A stretch of 64,000 nt of DNA from UBA6170 sp942491385 (GTDB lineage Bacteria; Chloroflexota; Anaerolineae; Anaerolineales; Anaerolineaceae). The DNA is taken from assembly GCA_942491385.1 (NCBI GenBank), contig CALOAF010000004.1, forward strand, positions 124,001-188,000. Reading direction: 5' to 3'. Positions 7,934 to 15,943 of this stretch are shown piece by piece; position 1 is the first letter of the stretch; each line of letters begins with the position of its first letter. The notes under the pieces were generated by a model. The model ran no database searches, was not told where the DNA came from, and saw nothing but the letters and a program-made list of their open reading frames with translations. Position numbers and translations under genes: made by a program.

Positions 7934-8139
7934 CAAATATTTCACCATTGAAACGTGGAGTTGTAGTTTTCGTAATATTGGCTGTACTGACCGCCATTGA
8001 ATATTATCTTGGCACTAATGAAGTTCCGGCAATATTGTTATGGGCAGTTGCAATCATAAAAATGTTATTGGTATTGCAATTCTTTATGCATATTTCCAGG
8101 GTAATCAAACCAAATGAAGGTGAAGGAGGCCATAAATGA
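7930..8139 (+). CDS. ctaF: Cytochrome c oxidase subunit IV-like small membrane protein
   Basis: 69 residues with two transmembrane helices (about 10-27 and 33-54) and the 'IIKMLLVLQFFMHI' stretch typical of prokaryotic subunit IV. In the family it stabilises the oxidase CuB region and assembly. Its ATG overlaps the ctaD stop (ATGA) and its end overlaps ctaE in the same way, showing translational coupling. Confidence 0.88.
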   Translation: MTNISPLKRGVVVFVILAVLTAIEYYLGTNEVPAILLWAVAIIKMLLVLQFFMHISRVIKPNEGEGGHK

Positions 8140-8705
8140 GTTCTATCAATAATGCAATTGTTCGGAATCATCAAAAACTTGCAATCAGCCGCTTAGGCTT
8201 ATGGTTATTTTTTGCATCCGATGCCTTTATGTTCGGTGGATTATTGATATCCCGATTTTATCTGTTGGGCTATAAAAGTCTCAATTTAGACCAATCACTT
8301 GGATTAATAGTGACGTCAATCTTATTAATTAGCAGCTTTTTTATGAACAGAGCGGAAGTGATGGTGTCCCAGGGGAATCAAAAAGGTTTCATTACATCTC
8401 TGATCATTACAATTTTTCTAGGTGCCAGCTTTCTGGTTGGAGTTGTCGGATTGGAATGGGGAAGTGCTCATTTTGGACCGGGAGATGGTGCTGAAGGTGC
8501 AGTCTTTTACATGATGACTGGCATGCATGCATTTCATGTACTCACCGGGATTATTTTCTTATTAATTGTATTAAGGAATGGTTTAAAGAAAAAATACACC
8601 TCTGAGAAACATTATGCGGTTGAAGCTAGCGCAAATTATTGGCACTTTGTGGATGTAGTCTGGATCATTTTTTACCCGGCTTTGTACTTAATGGGTACTT
8701 TGTGA
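8136..8705 (+). CDS. ctaE: Cytochrome c oxidase subunit III
   Basis: 189 residues, five predicted helices, the short bacterial form. Signatures: 'LWLFFASDAFMFGGLLISR' near the start, 'MTGMHAFHVLTGI' in the middle, and the closing 'NYWHFVDVVWIIFYPALYL'. It is a core subunit of the oxidase without redox centres. It is coupled to ctaF by ATGA overlap and followed 13 bases later by the Sco1 gene. Confidence 0.96.
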   Translation: MSSINNAIVRNHQKLAISRLGLWLFFASDAFMFGGLLISRFYLLGYKSLNLDQSLGLIVTSILLISSFFMNRAEVMVSQGNQKGFITSLIITIFLGASFLVGVVGLEWGSAHFGPGDGAEGAVFYMMTGMHAFHVLTGIIFLLIVLRNGLKKKYTSEKHYAVEASANYWHFVDVVWIIFYPALYLMGTL

Positions 8706-8718
8706 TCAGGTTAATAAA

Positions 8719-9324
8719 ATGAAAAATTCTTCATTGTGGATCCTAATCTTCATCATAGCAATCATTGCGATAGTTTTTGGTTTTGTTATCGAACGACCCT
8801 ATACTTTTAGTGGTTCTGTTATAGATCCGGCTGTTCCCGCCCCGGATATTACGTTACTTTCAAGCCAGGGGGGCGATTATCGACTTGTATCCAGGACAGG
8901 AAAATTCATTCTGTTATTCTTCGGCTATACCCATTGTCCGGATGTGTGCCCAACTACACTTTATGAAATGAAAGAAATTAAAGCAACTTTAAAGGAAAAA
9001 GCAGAGAATATTGAATTCGTATTTGTAACTGTTGATCCGGAAAGAGATACCCAGGAACAATTAACACGTTATTTATCCTCTTTTGATGAATCATTTTTTG
9101 GATTGACTGGCTCAACCAAACAATTGGAAACCGTCTGGAAAGATTATGGTGTTTATCGGGAAATTCAAGAGACGGACAATTCTTTGGGTTATTTGGTAGA
9201 TCATACATCCAGACTGTATCTGATCAATCCGCAAGGTGAACTGATGATGACTTACCTCTATGAAACAACTTTGGAGGAGATTGTATCTGATTTGAAATAC
9301 TTGATTAAGAAGGCTGATTTATAA
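8719..9324 (+). CDS. SCO1/SenC copper chaperone for the CuA site
   Basis: 201 residues: an N-terminal membrane anchor (7-23), then an extracytoplasmic thioredoxin fold. The copper ligands are Cys73 and Cys77 ('THCPDVCP') and His162 ('LVDHTSRLY'). In the family it loads or reduces the CuA site of subunit II. It is encoded inside the oxidase operon, immediately before the cupredoxin-like gene (adjacent TAA-ATG). Confidence 0.95.
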   Translation: MKNSSLWILIFIIAIIAIVFGFVIERPYTFSGSVIDPAVPAPDITLLSSQGGDYRLVSRTGKFILLFFGYTHCPDVCPTTLYEMKEIKATLKEKAENIEFVFVTVDPERDTQEQLTRYLSSFDESFFGLTGSTKQLETVWKDYGVYREIQETDNSLGYLVDHTSRLYLINPQGELMMTYLYETTLEEIVSDLKYLIKKADL

Positions 9325-9843
9325 ATGAAGTCGAATGTTCGGAACAGGTTAGCATTTCGGTTGCTCATATCGTTAATAATCGCCTTTATTTTTGGTTTTT
9401 TTGTTAGCGAAGTATCCTTTCGAATACTTACGAAAAACACTGAAAGGGATGTTGAGACTTTTGAAATCAATATTCCAGAAGGAACTGCAGAGCGCGTCGA
9501 AAAAGGGCTACCCATTCCATCCATTCCAGCCTCGATGATTTTTCTGGAAGGCGACAAAATCGTCGTCAACAATAAAGATTCGATTAGCCATCAACTGGGT
9601 CCTATTTGGGTACCAGCTGGTTCAACAGGGATTTTGACATTAGAAAAACCAAAATCCTATTCCCTGGCATGTACATTTCAACCTTCAAAAGTGATGGGTC
9701 TGGAAGTACAGACACGTTTGACAAATGATATCCGATTTCAAGGGATTTTAGCCATCGGACTTCCGTCAGGAATATTGGGATGGTTATTTTCAATCGTTGT
9801 TTATCCGCTTGATCTTAAAAAAGTCAATGAGGAGGATAGATGA
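9325..9843 (+). CDS. Cupredoxin-like membrane protein of the oxidase operon
   Basis: 172 residues. A transmembrane helix at about 10-30, an extracytoplasmic domain at about 45-138, and a second helix at about 140-160. The middle part reads like a cupredoxin: 'GDKIVVNNKDSISHQLGP' (His89), 'VPAGSTG', then Cys116 and Met124 ('LACTFQPSKVMGLEV'). The His expected after the Cys of a type 1 copper site is Gln119 here, so copper binding may be altered or lost. Its position between Sco1 and SURF1, with ATGA overlap into SURF1, implies a role in oxidase assembly or copper handling (inference). I do not recognise a named family. Confidence 0.75.
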   Translation: MKSNVRNRLAFRLLISLIIAFIFGFFVSEVSFRILTKNTERDVETFEINIPEGTAERVEKGLPIPSIPASMIFLEGDKIVVNNKDSISHQLGPIWVPAGSTGILTLEKPKSYSLACTFQPSKVMGLEVQTRLTNDIRFQGILAIGLPSGILGWLFSIVVYPLDLKKVNEEDR

Positions 9844-10589
9844 CCAGGAATGATATCCTGAAGTGGTTTCTGACAACGATTTTGGTTCTGGTTGGTGTAT
9901 TTATACTCATCCGATTGGGTTTCTGGCAGCTAGATCGTTTGCAAACAAGACTAAAATTTAATGAACATTATTTGAAACAAATCGCCTCCCCGGAAATTGA
10001 CTTAACAGACTTTTTTAAAATGGGGGAATTAAGAAGTATGGAATATAGAGATGTGTCAGTATCTGGCTTTTATGATTTTGAAAATGAAGTTTATTTACGA
10101 AATCAAGCCTGGAATAACCAACCTGGATACCGAGTTGTTACCCCTTTAGAGATAGATAAAACAGAAAAAGTTGTTTTCATTGAGCGAGGCTGGATATCTC
10201 TGGATGATATAGACAATATGGAATCCATCAACAAGCCCTATATACAACATCAAAATATTGAAGGAATTATCAGGCTTCCACAATCTGAGAATGATTTTGG
10301 CGGGAAAGCAAATGTTTCGGACGAATCCCAATCAAATTTTTTCCTTTATGTTGATCTTGAATTATTGGAAACAGAATTGAAATATGAATTGCTGCCAATT
10401 TATGTTCAACTTAAGCAAGAAAATACCTATCAAAAACCTTATTCACAAATTCCTGAGATTGAAATTACCGAAGGACCTCATCTGGGCTATGCAATTCAAT
10501 GGTTCTTTTTTGCAAGTTTACTGGGTATTGGGTACCCGTTTTTTGTTAGAAAACAAATATTGGGAAACAAAAACAGGAAAAGGGAATGA
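9840..10589 (+). CDS. SURF1-family oxidase assembly factor
   Basis: 249 residues with the SURF1 topology: a helix at about 10-30, a large external loop, and a closing helix at about 218-236. Recognisable motifs are 'LGFWQLDRLQTR' after helix 1, 'YRDVSVSGFYDFENEVYLRN', 'VVFIERGWIS' and 'GPHLGYAIQWFFFA' leading into helix 2. SURF1 proteins help insert heme a into subunit I. GGAGG sits 5 bases before the ATG, which overlaps the preceding stop. Confidence 0.93.
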   Translation: MTRNDILKWFLTTILVLVGVFILIRLGFWQLDRLQTRLKFNEHYLKQIASPEIDLTDFFKMGELRSMEYRDVSVSGFYDFENEVYLRNQAWNNQPGYRVVTPLEIDKTEKVVFIERGWISLDDIDNMESINKPYIQHQNIEGIIRLPQSENDFGGKANVSDESQSNFFLYVDLELLETELKYELLPIYVQLKQENTYQKPYSQIPEIEITEGPHLGYAIQWFFFASLLGIGYPFFVRKQILGNKNRKRE

Positions 10590-12355
10590 AAACAAGCATG
10601 GAAAAATTAAAGATCAAAATTAAATTTTCACACATTATCATGATGAATATCATTATTTTTGGCTTTATTATCGTTTTAAATTCAATGATCCGGTTTGATA
10701 ACCCAATTTTTTCTTGTTCATTTTGGTTGACATGTAATCAGGACAGTTCTATATCTTTCGGCTCCAACCTAATTTTCCAGGTGTTATTATCAGGATTTGG
10801 GATGGTTACATTAATGATTGCTTTCATCTCACAGCAGAATATCCTTGAGAAAAAACGTTTTAGGAAATTTCAAATCATTATGCTTTGGTTGGGCAGCCTG
10901 GTTTTTATAACCAGTCTATATGCACTCGTAATAAATCCTATTCATCCGGTTGTGCAATCTGTGCTTTCATTAATCTTGACGGTTTTATTGACGATCTTGT
11001 TTGTAAAGAGGAAGAATATCGGAAATAATACACTAAATAATTCAGTCAAAAATCATTCCTCATTCTTTTTATTATTGTCTTCTGTAATCATGATCGGACT
11101 TGGTGTGCTGATTGGAATTACAGGTGCTGCCAAAATGTGTGACCAATTCCCAGTATGTCTTCCTCTGGATGGGTTTTCACTGGATGTCCTTTTGGTAAAT
11201 GCTCATCGTTTGTTCACTTTGATAACTGGAATTTTCATAATGAAAATGGCATTCACTACCTGGCGAAGATACCGTGAAAACTTAGATATGTTATTTTCCA
11301 TCACGATCGGTCTCGTCATTTTTGTCGGGCAAACTATCATAGGTGGAATTCAGGCGACCAGTGAACTCCCTGGAGATTTGTTATTTGTTCATTCTGTGAG
11401 TTCAGTCGTTTTTCTGTTATCTGTTGTGTATGCTTTTTATTCTGAAAAATACGTCGGTGAATCTTCTGTCATCGAATTAAAAACTATATTTAATGATTCG
11501 CAACGTAGAAAAGATTTTTTGATCCTGAATAAACCTATCATAGTGGTGTTGTTATTGGTGACAACTTATGCGGGTATGGTGGTAGGAGGAGAAAAAATCC
11601 CATCATTCGCACTGACATTCTGGACGATGGTTGGGGGTGCTTTAGCAGCTGGTGGTGCATCTGCTGTTAACCAATATATTGATCGAGAAATCGACCTTTC
11701 CATGCAAAGGACAGCAAATCGTCCTCTCCCGGCTGGGCGTTTACACCCTAATGAAGCCTTAGCTTTGGGAATCTCAGAAATAATATTTTCCTTTTATATT
11801 TTTGTAACATTAGTCAATTTGAATGCAGCTTTGTTGGCAATGGCTGGAATGTTTTATTACGTATTTATCTATAGTAGCTGGTTGAAACATATCACCGTGC
11901 AAAATATCGTTATTGGCGGAGGTGCTGGGGCTATTCCTCCTCTGGTTGGGTGGGCTGCTGCCACAGGCGGATTAAATATCCCTTCATTACTTTTATTCGC
12001 GCTGGTATTTTTATGGACACCACCACATTTTTGGGCGCTTGCGCTTGTACGAAAGAATGATTATGCCCGGGCAAGTATTCCAATGTTGCCTGTGGTTAAA
12101 GGTGAAAAGAACACCCGCTTCCAAATTTTGGTTTACACGATTCAACTTGTGGTCTTAACCTTGTTGATGCCCTTATTTGGGATTGGTGGATCCATCTATT
12201 TCATTCTGGCCACCGTCCTCGGTTTATGGCTGCTGAGTATTGCCTGGCAAGTATATAAAAAAGAAGGTATCAAAATCGCCTTTAAAATGTACCGTTACTC
12301 AAGTATGTATCTGGCATTCATATTTCTCGCGATGGTAGTGGATGTTTTATTATAG
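10586..12355 (+). CDS. ctaAB: Fusion of CtaA-like heme a synthase and CtaB heme o synthase
   Basis: 589 residues, entirely membrane-embedded. Residues about 1-290 resemble COX15/CtaA: a Cys pair 'MCDQFPVCLPLDG', then 'NAHRLFTLITG' and 'FVHSVSSVVFLLSVVYAF'. The first half of this module lacks the usual His ligands. Residues about 310-589 are protoheme IX farnesyltransferase, with the prenyl-binding 'NQYIDREIDLSMQRTANRP' and 'WTPPHFWALAL'. Together they would convert heme b to heme o and then heme a for the oxidase. The order matches the single-polypeptide CtaA-CtaB arrangement reported in Thermus. The start codon overlaps SURF1 (ATGA). Confidence 0.92.
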   Translation: MKTSMEKLKIKIKFSHIIMMNIIIFGFIIVLNSMIRFDNPIFSCSFWLTCNQDSSISFGSNLIFQVLLSGFGMVTLMIAFISQQNILEKKRFRKFQIIMLWLGSLVFITSLYALVINPIHPVVQSVLSLILTVLLTILFVKRKNIGNNTLNNSVKNHSSFFLLLSSVIMIGLGVLIGITGAAKMCDQFPVCLPLDGFSLDVLLVNAHRLFTLITGIFIMKMAFTTWRRYRENLDMLFSITIGLVIFVGQTIIGGIQATSELPGDLLFVHSVSSVVFLLSVVYAFYSEKYVGESSVIELKTIFNDSQRRKDFLILNKPIIVVLLLVTTYAGMVVGGEKIPSFALTFWTMVGGALAAGGASAVNQYIDREIDLSMQRTANRPLPAGRLHPNEALALGISEIIFSFYIFVTLVNLNAALLAMAGMFYYVFIYSSWLKHITVQNIVIGGGAGAIPPLVGWAAATGGLNIPSLLLFALVFLWTPPHFWALALVRKNDYARASIPMLPVVKGEKNTRFQILVYTIQLVVLTLLMPLFGIGGSIYFILATVLGLWLLSIAWQVYKKEGIKIAFKMYRYSSMYLAFIFLAMVVDVLL

Positions 12356-12363
12356 AAAAAAGT

Positions 12364-12385
12364 GATTCCTTGCTTTCCAGGAATC
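12364..12385 (+). terminator. Probable terminator of the oxidase operon
   Basis: Stem GATTCCT/AGGAATC with an 8-base loop, 8 bases after the ctaAB stop. The following sequence is T-rich (TCTTATTATTCTTTT) but not a clean T-run, so termination strength is uncertain. Confidence 0.55.
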
Positions 12386-12430
12386 TCTTATTATTCTTTT
12401 GGTTATCGTACCGATTGGTTAATAGAATTC

Positions 12431-12775
12431 TTATTGCAATTTAACCAATACTTTGCCTTCACTCCAAAGTTCTTCCAGGCGATAATAATTTCTTTTTTCT
12501 GGTGAAAATAGATGAACAATCACATCACCAAGATCAAGAAGAACCCAGCCTCCGATGCAGTTGCCTTCCGGGTTGGAAACAATTTTAAATTCTTTTTTAA
12601 TTTCCTCACGAACAACCTTGGAAAGCGCATCTAACATTCGATCGCTAGTTCCGGAACAAAATACAAAAAAATCAGTAAAAGGGACTACTTTTTGAACATC
12701 CAGCAGAAGAATATCCTCACCTTTTTTTTCATCCAGAATGCTCACTACATATTTTGCTAAATCAATACTATTCAG
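12431..12775 (-). CDS. rsfS: Ribosomal silencing factor RsfS
   Basis: RsfS binds ribosomal protein uL14 and blocks subunit joining when nutrients are scarce. Diagnostic segments are 'LDEKKGEDILLLDVQ', 'FTDFFVFCSGTSDRML', 'GGWVLLDLGDVIVHLF' and the final 'YRLEELW'. A GTG at 12745 gives 104 residues but removes the conserved first helix and has no ribosome site. The reading frame continues upstream to a CTG at 12775, giving 114 residues beginning (M)NSIDLAKYVV. That resembles the usual start of the family, and GAGG lies 6 bases before the CTG. I therefore place the start at CTG 12775. The gene is downstream of thpR and the copper-chaperone gene on the same strand. Confidence 0.85.
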   Translation of the reverse strand: MNSIDLAKYVVSILDEKKGEDILLLDVQKVVPFTDFFVFCSGTSDRMLDALSKVVREEIKKEFKIVSNPEGNCIGGWVLLDLGDVIVHLFSPEKRNYYRLEELWSEGKVLVKLQ

Positions 12776-12835
12776 ATTTCACCTCTCATCCATCATTAGG
12801 TTTCCATTCTAACACAATATATTATTGTTTCTGGT

Positions 12836-13417
12836 TCACAAATTGTAACGTTTAAGTTCAGAATAAATTGGTCCTCTGGGAGTTAAGGTGCTCCGAAATA
12901 AGCAAAAATGATTGACGGTGAAGGTCATTGGGGGTATTTTCTTTTTTTTATAGAGTTCCAGTTTTATGCTTTCAAAGCGGTCTTTCGTAATTCCTGGTTT
13001 GATTCGAGCAATTGTCAAATGTGGTGAAAAAGGCTTGCTGTCAGCTTCATTATTAACAATTGACGTTGATTTCTGAATGAATTGATTCAGGTCCAATAAT
13101 AACGGGTTGATGGAAGAACCTACCCAAATGACTTGGGGTTTATAAATTGATGGAAAAGCTCCTAATTTATTGATTGTCAGTTCAAAAGGGGAAAATTGAT
13201 GGTTAGTCTCCAATTTGTTAAGTAAAAAATGAAAGGTTGATTTTGAAATATTTCCAAGGAATTTCAGAGTTATGTGTATATTGCCTGGTTGTACCCATTT
13301 CAAAGATTTATCGGGAAAATTTTGCTTGAGTTGAAAAATCAAATCCGATAAATATTCTAAAATCTCATTCGATAATGGGATAGCAATGAACGCTCGAATT
13401 TCATCTTCATGGTTCAT
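12836..13417 (-). CDS. thpR: RNA 2',3'-cyclic phosphodiesterase / 2'-5' RNA ligase
   Basis: 193 residues of the 2H phosphoesterase superfamily, with the two catalytic H-x-T/S-x tetrapeptides His48 ('NIHITLKFLG') and His133 ('SPHLTIARIK'). The opening 'IRAFIAIPL' and closing 'LFRSTLTPRGPIYSEL' are typical of ThpR/LigT. The enzyme opens 2',3'-cyclic phosphates on RNA ends. The start codon overlaps the stop of the PCu(A)C gene (ATGA). Confidence 0.93.
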   Translation of the reverse strand: MNHEDEIRAFIAIPLSNEILEYLSDLIFQLKQNFPDKSLKWVQPGNIHITLKFLGNISKSTFHFLLNKLETNHQFSPFELTINKLGAFPSIYKPQVIWVGSSINPLLLDLNQFIQKSTSIVNNEADSKPFSPHLTIARIKPGITKDRFESIKLELYKKKKIPPMTFTVNHFCLFRSTLTPRGPIYSELKRYNL

Positions 13418-13854
13418 TCGCTTTCTTTCACCTCAACACTCATAACTTTCTGTCCCGCTTTTTCAAATGTTAAAGAAATATCAAATTTATCTCCAACTTT
13501 GAGATCCTGTTTCAAGTTGATCAACATAATATGATAGCTCTTTGGTTTGAATTCAAGCACCTGGTCTGGTTTGATTTCAACAAAATCTTGCTTCATCATT
13601 TTCATCGTTCCATTGACCATACTGCTAAGGTGAATTTCGTTGACTTCCGCAACATGACTTTCGACAGAAACGAGTCGATCTGCCTCATCGAGATAATTTT
13701 GTATTTTAAAATATACTGCAGATGGATTGCCCTGATAGGCTGGCCTGGCCCAGGCTTGATCAACAATTATGTCTTGATTCTTATCATTTATTCCATTACA
13801 TGCAACCAAACTCATTAGAATAAAGATATTGATTAGGATTATTACTCTTCGCAT
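13414..13854 (-). CDS. PCu(A)C copper chaperone, lipoprotein
   Basis: 146 residues. A lipobox (LVAC, Cys19) predicts anchoring on the outer face of the membrane. The Cu(I) site fits the family pattern exactly: His75-x10-Met86-x21-His108-x-Met110. PCu(A)C proteins deliver copper to the CuA site, working with Sco1. Its location opposite the end of the oxidase operon supports that role. GGAGG lies 5 bases before the ATG. Confidence 0.93.
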   Translation of the reverse strand: MRRVIILINIFILMSLVACNGINDKNQDIIVDQAWARPAYQGNPSAVYFKIQNYLDEADRLVSVESHVAEVNEIHLSSMVNGTMKMMKQDFVEIKPDQVLEFKPKSYHIMLINLKQDLKVGDKFDISLTFEKAGQKVMSVEVKESE

Positions 13855-13978
13855 TCCTTGCCTCCTGAATTATTAAGCAGTATAAAAATAACTTTTGGAA
13901 TGGTCAAGTAATATGATTATGCAAAGTCGACTCATTTAAAAATATTGTTGATGAGCACCTCCATCGGTTTGATTAATC

Positions 13979-14007
13979 TAGTCAAGGAAAATAACTTGTG
14001 GTATAAA
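13979..14007 (+). promoter_or_regulatory. Promoter of the 6S-like RNA gene
   Basis: -35 TAGTCA (13979-13984), a 17-base spacer, and -10 TATAAA (14002-14007). Transcription would start near 14014, at the base where the long RNA helix begins. Confidence 0.6.
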
Positions 14008-14013
14008 ATAATT

Positions 14014-14189
14014 ACCCTGTGGTGTTTGTGATTGCTGCACAACCGGTTTTGAGCCAACACCCTTAAAATGGGGCTCAGTGTCACTGAGCGTACGCGATAG
14101 GCTAGAGCCAAGGCGGAAACTCCGGAGCGGGCCCCCACCTGCATTTGCAGGTTCAAAACTATGTAGCACACGGCATTGCGGGGTTTTTT
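14014..14189 (+). ncRNA. ssrS: Structured non-coding RNA, probably 6S RNA
   Basis: About 175-nt transcription unit without a credible reading frame, more GC-rich than its surroundings. The 5' part (CCCTGTGGTGTTTGTG, 14015-14030) pairs with the 3' part (GTGC... to GCGGGG near 14183) using many G-U pairs. A second 10-bp helix joins GTTTTGAGCC (14046-14055) with GGTTCAAAAC (14150-14159). Inside lie hairpins such as GCTCAGTGTCACTGAGC (14073-14089) and CCTGCATTTGCAGG (14138-14151). The RNA ends in GCGGGG plus eight T. A long rod with an internal bubble, its own promoter and this length fit 6S RNA, the RNA polymerase decoy. The family name is inferred from form, without a covariance search. Together with terminator and promoter elements it accounts for the 380-base gap between genes. 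Confidence 0.6.
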
Positions 14190-14234
14190 TTAATAAAATT
14201 CTCCTATAATTAAATAAACTAAAAAGGGAGAATT

Positions 14235-15143
14235 ATGAATCCAAATCCAATCCTCAAGAAATTAGGTTTTTCAAATAATGATCGTGTTGTCATCATCCAT
14301 TCAGATGATTTAGGTATGTGTCAAGCAACGATCACCGCCTGCAAAGCATTATTTCAGAGTTCTGGGATATCCTCGGCAGCTGTCATGGTACCTTGTTCCT
14401 GGTTCCTTGCTGCGGCAAGATTCCAAAAGGATTTTAAAGATGTTGATTTAGGTGTCCATATTACTCTTACCAGCGAGTGGGATGAATATCGCTGGCGACC
14501 AATATCAACCAGTGATAAAGAAAGTGGATTATTTGACTCACAAGGATATTTTCATACTAGCAGTAGTGATGTTCAAAATAAAGCCAATCCAGTATTTGTA
14601 CGGGAAGAACTCATTGCTCAAATCAACGCAGCAATGTTAGCAGGGATTGTACCGACTCATATTGATACCCATATGGGGGCAGTGGCTCATCCTAAATTTA
14701 TGTTTGATTATATAAATGCTGGAATCAGCAGGAAAATTCCTCCTATGTTGTTCCGGTTTACCAAAGATGAATGGATGAAAATCGGCCTAGATGAAGCCAG
14801 TGCATCTATGGTGGAAATATTCCTATTGAAATTGGAAGAACAAGGGGTTCCATTATTAGATCATCTAAGAACTATCCCATTAGATCAACCAGATGATCGT
14901 TATAAGCAGGCGGTCAATATATTTGAGACCTTACCTGCAGGAATTACACATTTTATTATTCATCCAGCTGAAGAGACTCAAGAGCTCAAAGCAATTACTC
15001 CCGATTGGCAATCAAGGGTTGGAGATTTTCATTTGTTCAGAGATAGATCAATCCACAATTATTTAAAAAATAATGGAATTCATATCATTGGATATAAAGA
15101 TATAAAATCTGTTTTTCCAAATTCAGATATTATTCTAAGTTGA
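14235..15143 (+). CDS. ChbG/YdjC-family carbohydrate deacetylase
   Basis: 302 residues, a metal-dependent TIM-barrel-like deacetylase family acting on N-acetylated oligosaccharides. Metal-site motifs are 'IHSDDLGMC' near residue 22 (Asp-Asp), 'DLGVHITLTSEW' (His), and 'HIDTHMGAVAHP' near residue 142 (His-x-x-x-His). The C-terminal 'HPAEET' and 'WQSRVGDFHLF' are also family features. The substrate cannot be told; N-acetylated glycans such as chitobiose are typical. A TATAAT box at 14205-14210 and AGGGAG 4 bases before the ATG suggest it has its own promoter downstream of the RNA terminator. Confidence 0.88.
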   Translation: MNPNPILKKLGFSNNDRVVIIHSDDLGMCQATITACKALFQSSGISSAAVMVPCSWFLAAARFQKDFKDVDLGVHITLTSEWDEYRWRPISTSDKESGLFDSQGYFHTSSSDVQNKANPVFVREELIAQINAAMLAGIVPTHIDTHMGAVAHPKFMFDYINAGISRKIPPMLFRFTKDEWMKIGLDEASASMVEIFLLKLEEQGVPLLDHLRTIPLDQPDDRYKQAVNIFETLPAGITHFIIHPAEETQELKAITPDWQSRVGDFHLFRDRSIHNYLKNNGIHIIGYKDIKSVFPNSDIILS

Positions 15144-15202
15144 CAGACAATTAGAAGATTTGTACACTTATCAAAAATGACTAGATTATTCAGGAGGCGA
15201 AC

Positions 15203-15856
15203 ATGAGCTCTACTTATCATTTAGTAATGAAAACAGGACCTAACCCTGGACAGACATTTGTTTTAGACGGAACCGAATTTTCCATTGGGCGTGATATCAA
15301 CAATGATTTTGTTATTAACGACACAGAAATGTCCCGGAAACATGCAAAAATTTTTTTATCCGGACAAGGATATGTGATTGAAGATCTGGGGTCCACTAAC
15401 GGTACCTTTGTCAATGGACAGAGATTAGTGGGAATTCATCAATTACAGGCTGGTGATTCCATCTTATTTGGAGAAAATGTGAATTGCTCATATGAGGCAC
15501 CCGTTTTTGATCCAGATGCTACCCGTGTTTCAGCACAACCGCCTGTTTACGTTCCTCCCGTTTCAACCCCAGCAGCTCCAGTTCCCCCCCAGGAAACTTT
15601 TATTTCTGCTCCTCCAGCGCAGGACTACGCATCTGTGTCCGTTCAACAGAGTTATTCCGGTGAAGTTCCGGGTGCTTATCCACCTGCTGAGAAACCCAAG
15701 AAAAAAAGTCGTGTCTTTCTGATCGTCCTCATTTTGTTTTTGCTTGTCATTTGTAGCTGTATTGTATTTTGGGTTGTTATCGATTCTATGAATCTTTATT
15801 GCGACCTATTCCCTGGCATTATGAATGCAATTTTTGGAAGTGGATCCTGTCCCTAA
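15203..15856 (+). CDS. FHA-domain protein with C-terminal membrane anchor
   Basis: 217 residues. The FHA phosphothreonine-binding domain spans about 5-100, with 'FSIGRDINNDFVI', 'MSRKHAKI' and 'DLGSTNGTFVNGQRL' forming the recognition loops. A Pro/Ala/Gln-rich linker (about 105-165) leads to a Lys-rich stop-transfer segment ('KPKKKSRV') and one transmembrane helix (about 173-195), with a short Cys-containing external tail. It is probably a cytoplasmic phosphopeptide reader tethered to the membrane. No Ser/Thr kinase is encoded nearby. GGAGG precedes the ATG. Confidence 0.88.
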   Translation: MSSTYHLVMKTGPNPGQTFVLDGTEFSIGRDINNDFVINDTEMSRKHAKIFLSGQGYVIEDLGSTNGTFVNGQRLVGIHQLQAGDSILFGENVNCSYEAPVFDPDATRVSAQPPVYVPPVSTPAAPVPPQETFISAPPAQDYASVSVQQSYSGEVPGAYPPAEKPKKKSRVFLIVLILFLLVICSCIVFWVVIDSMNLYCDLFPGIMNAIFGSGSCP

Positions 15857-15943
15857 AAAGTAATCTTAAGCAAACCTATTAAAAGCTCTTTGCAGGGAGA
15901 ACTTTTACGATCAAAAATAACCTTTAAATAATAGCAGGAAGAA

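Noticed and set aside
13932..14171. Two overlapping minus-strand reading frames of 79 and 63 codons
   Set aside because: They lie inside the 6S-like RNA, have no ribosome-binding site and unlikely protein composition. The RNA signals are on the plus strand.
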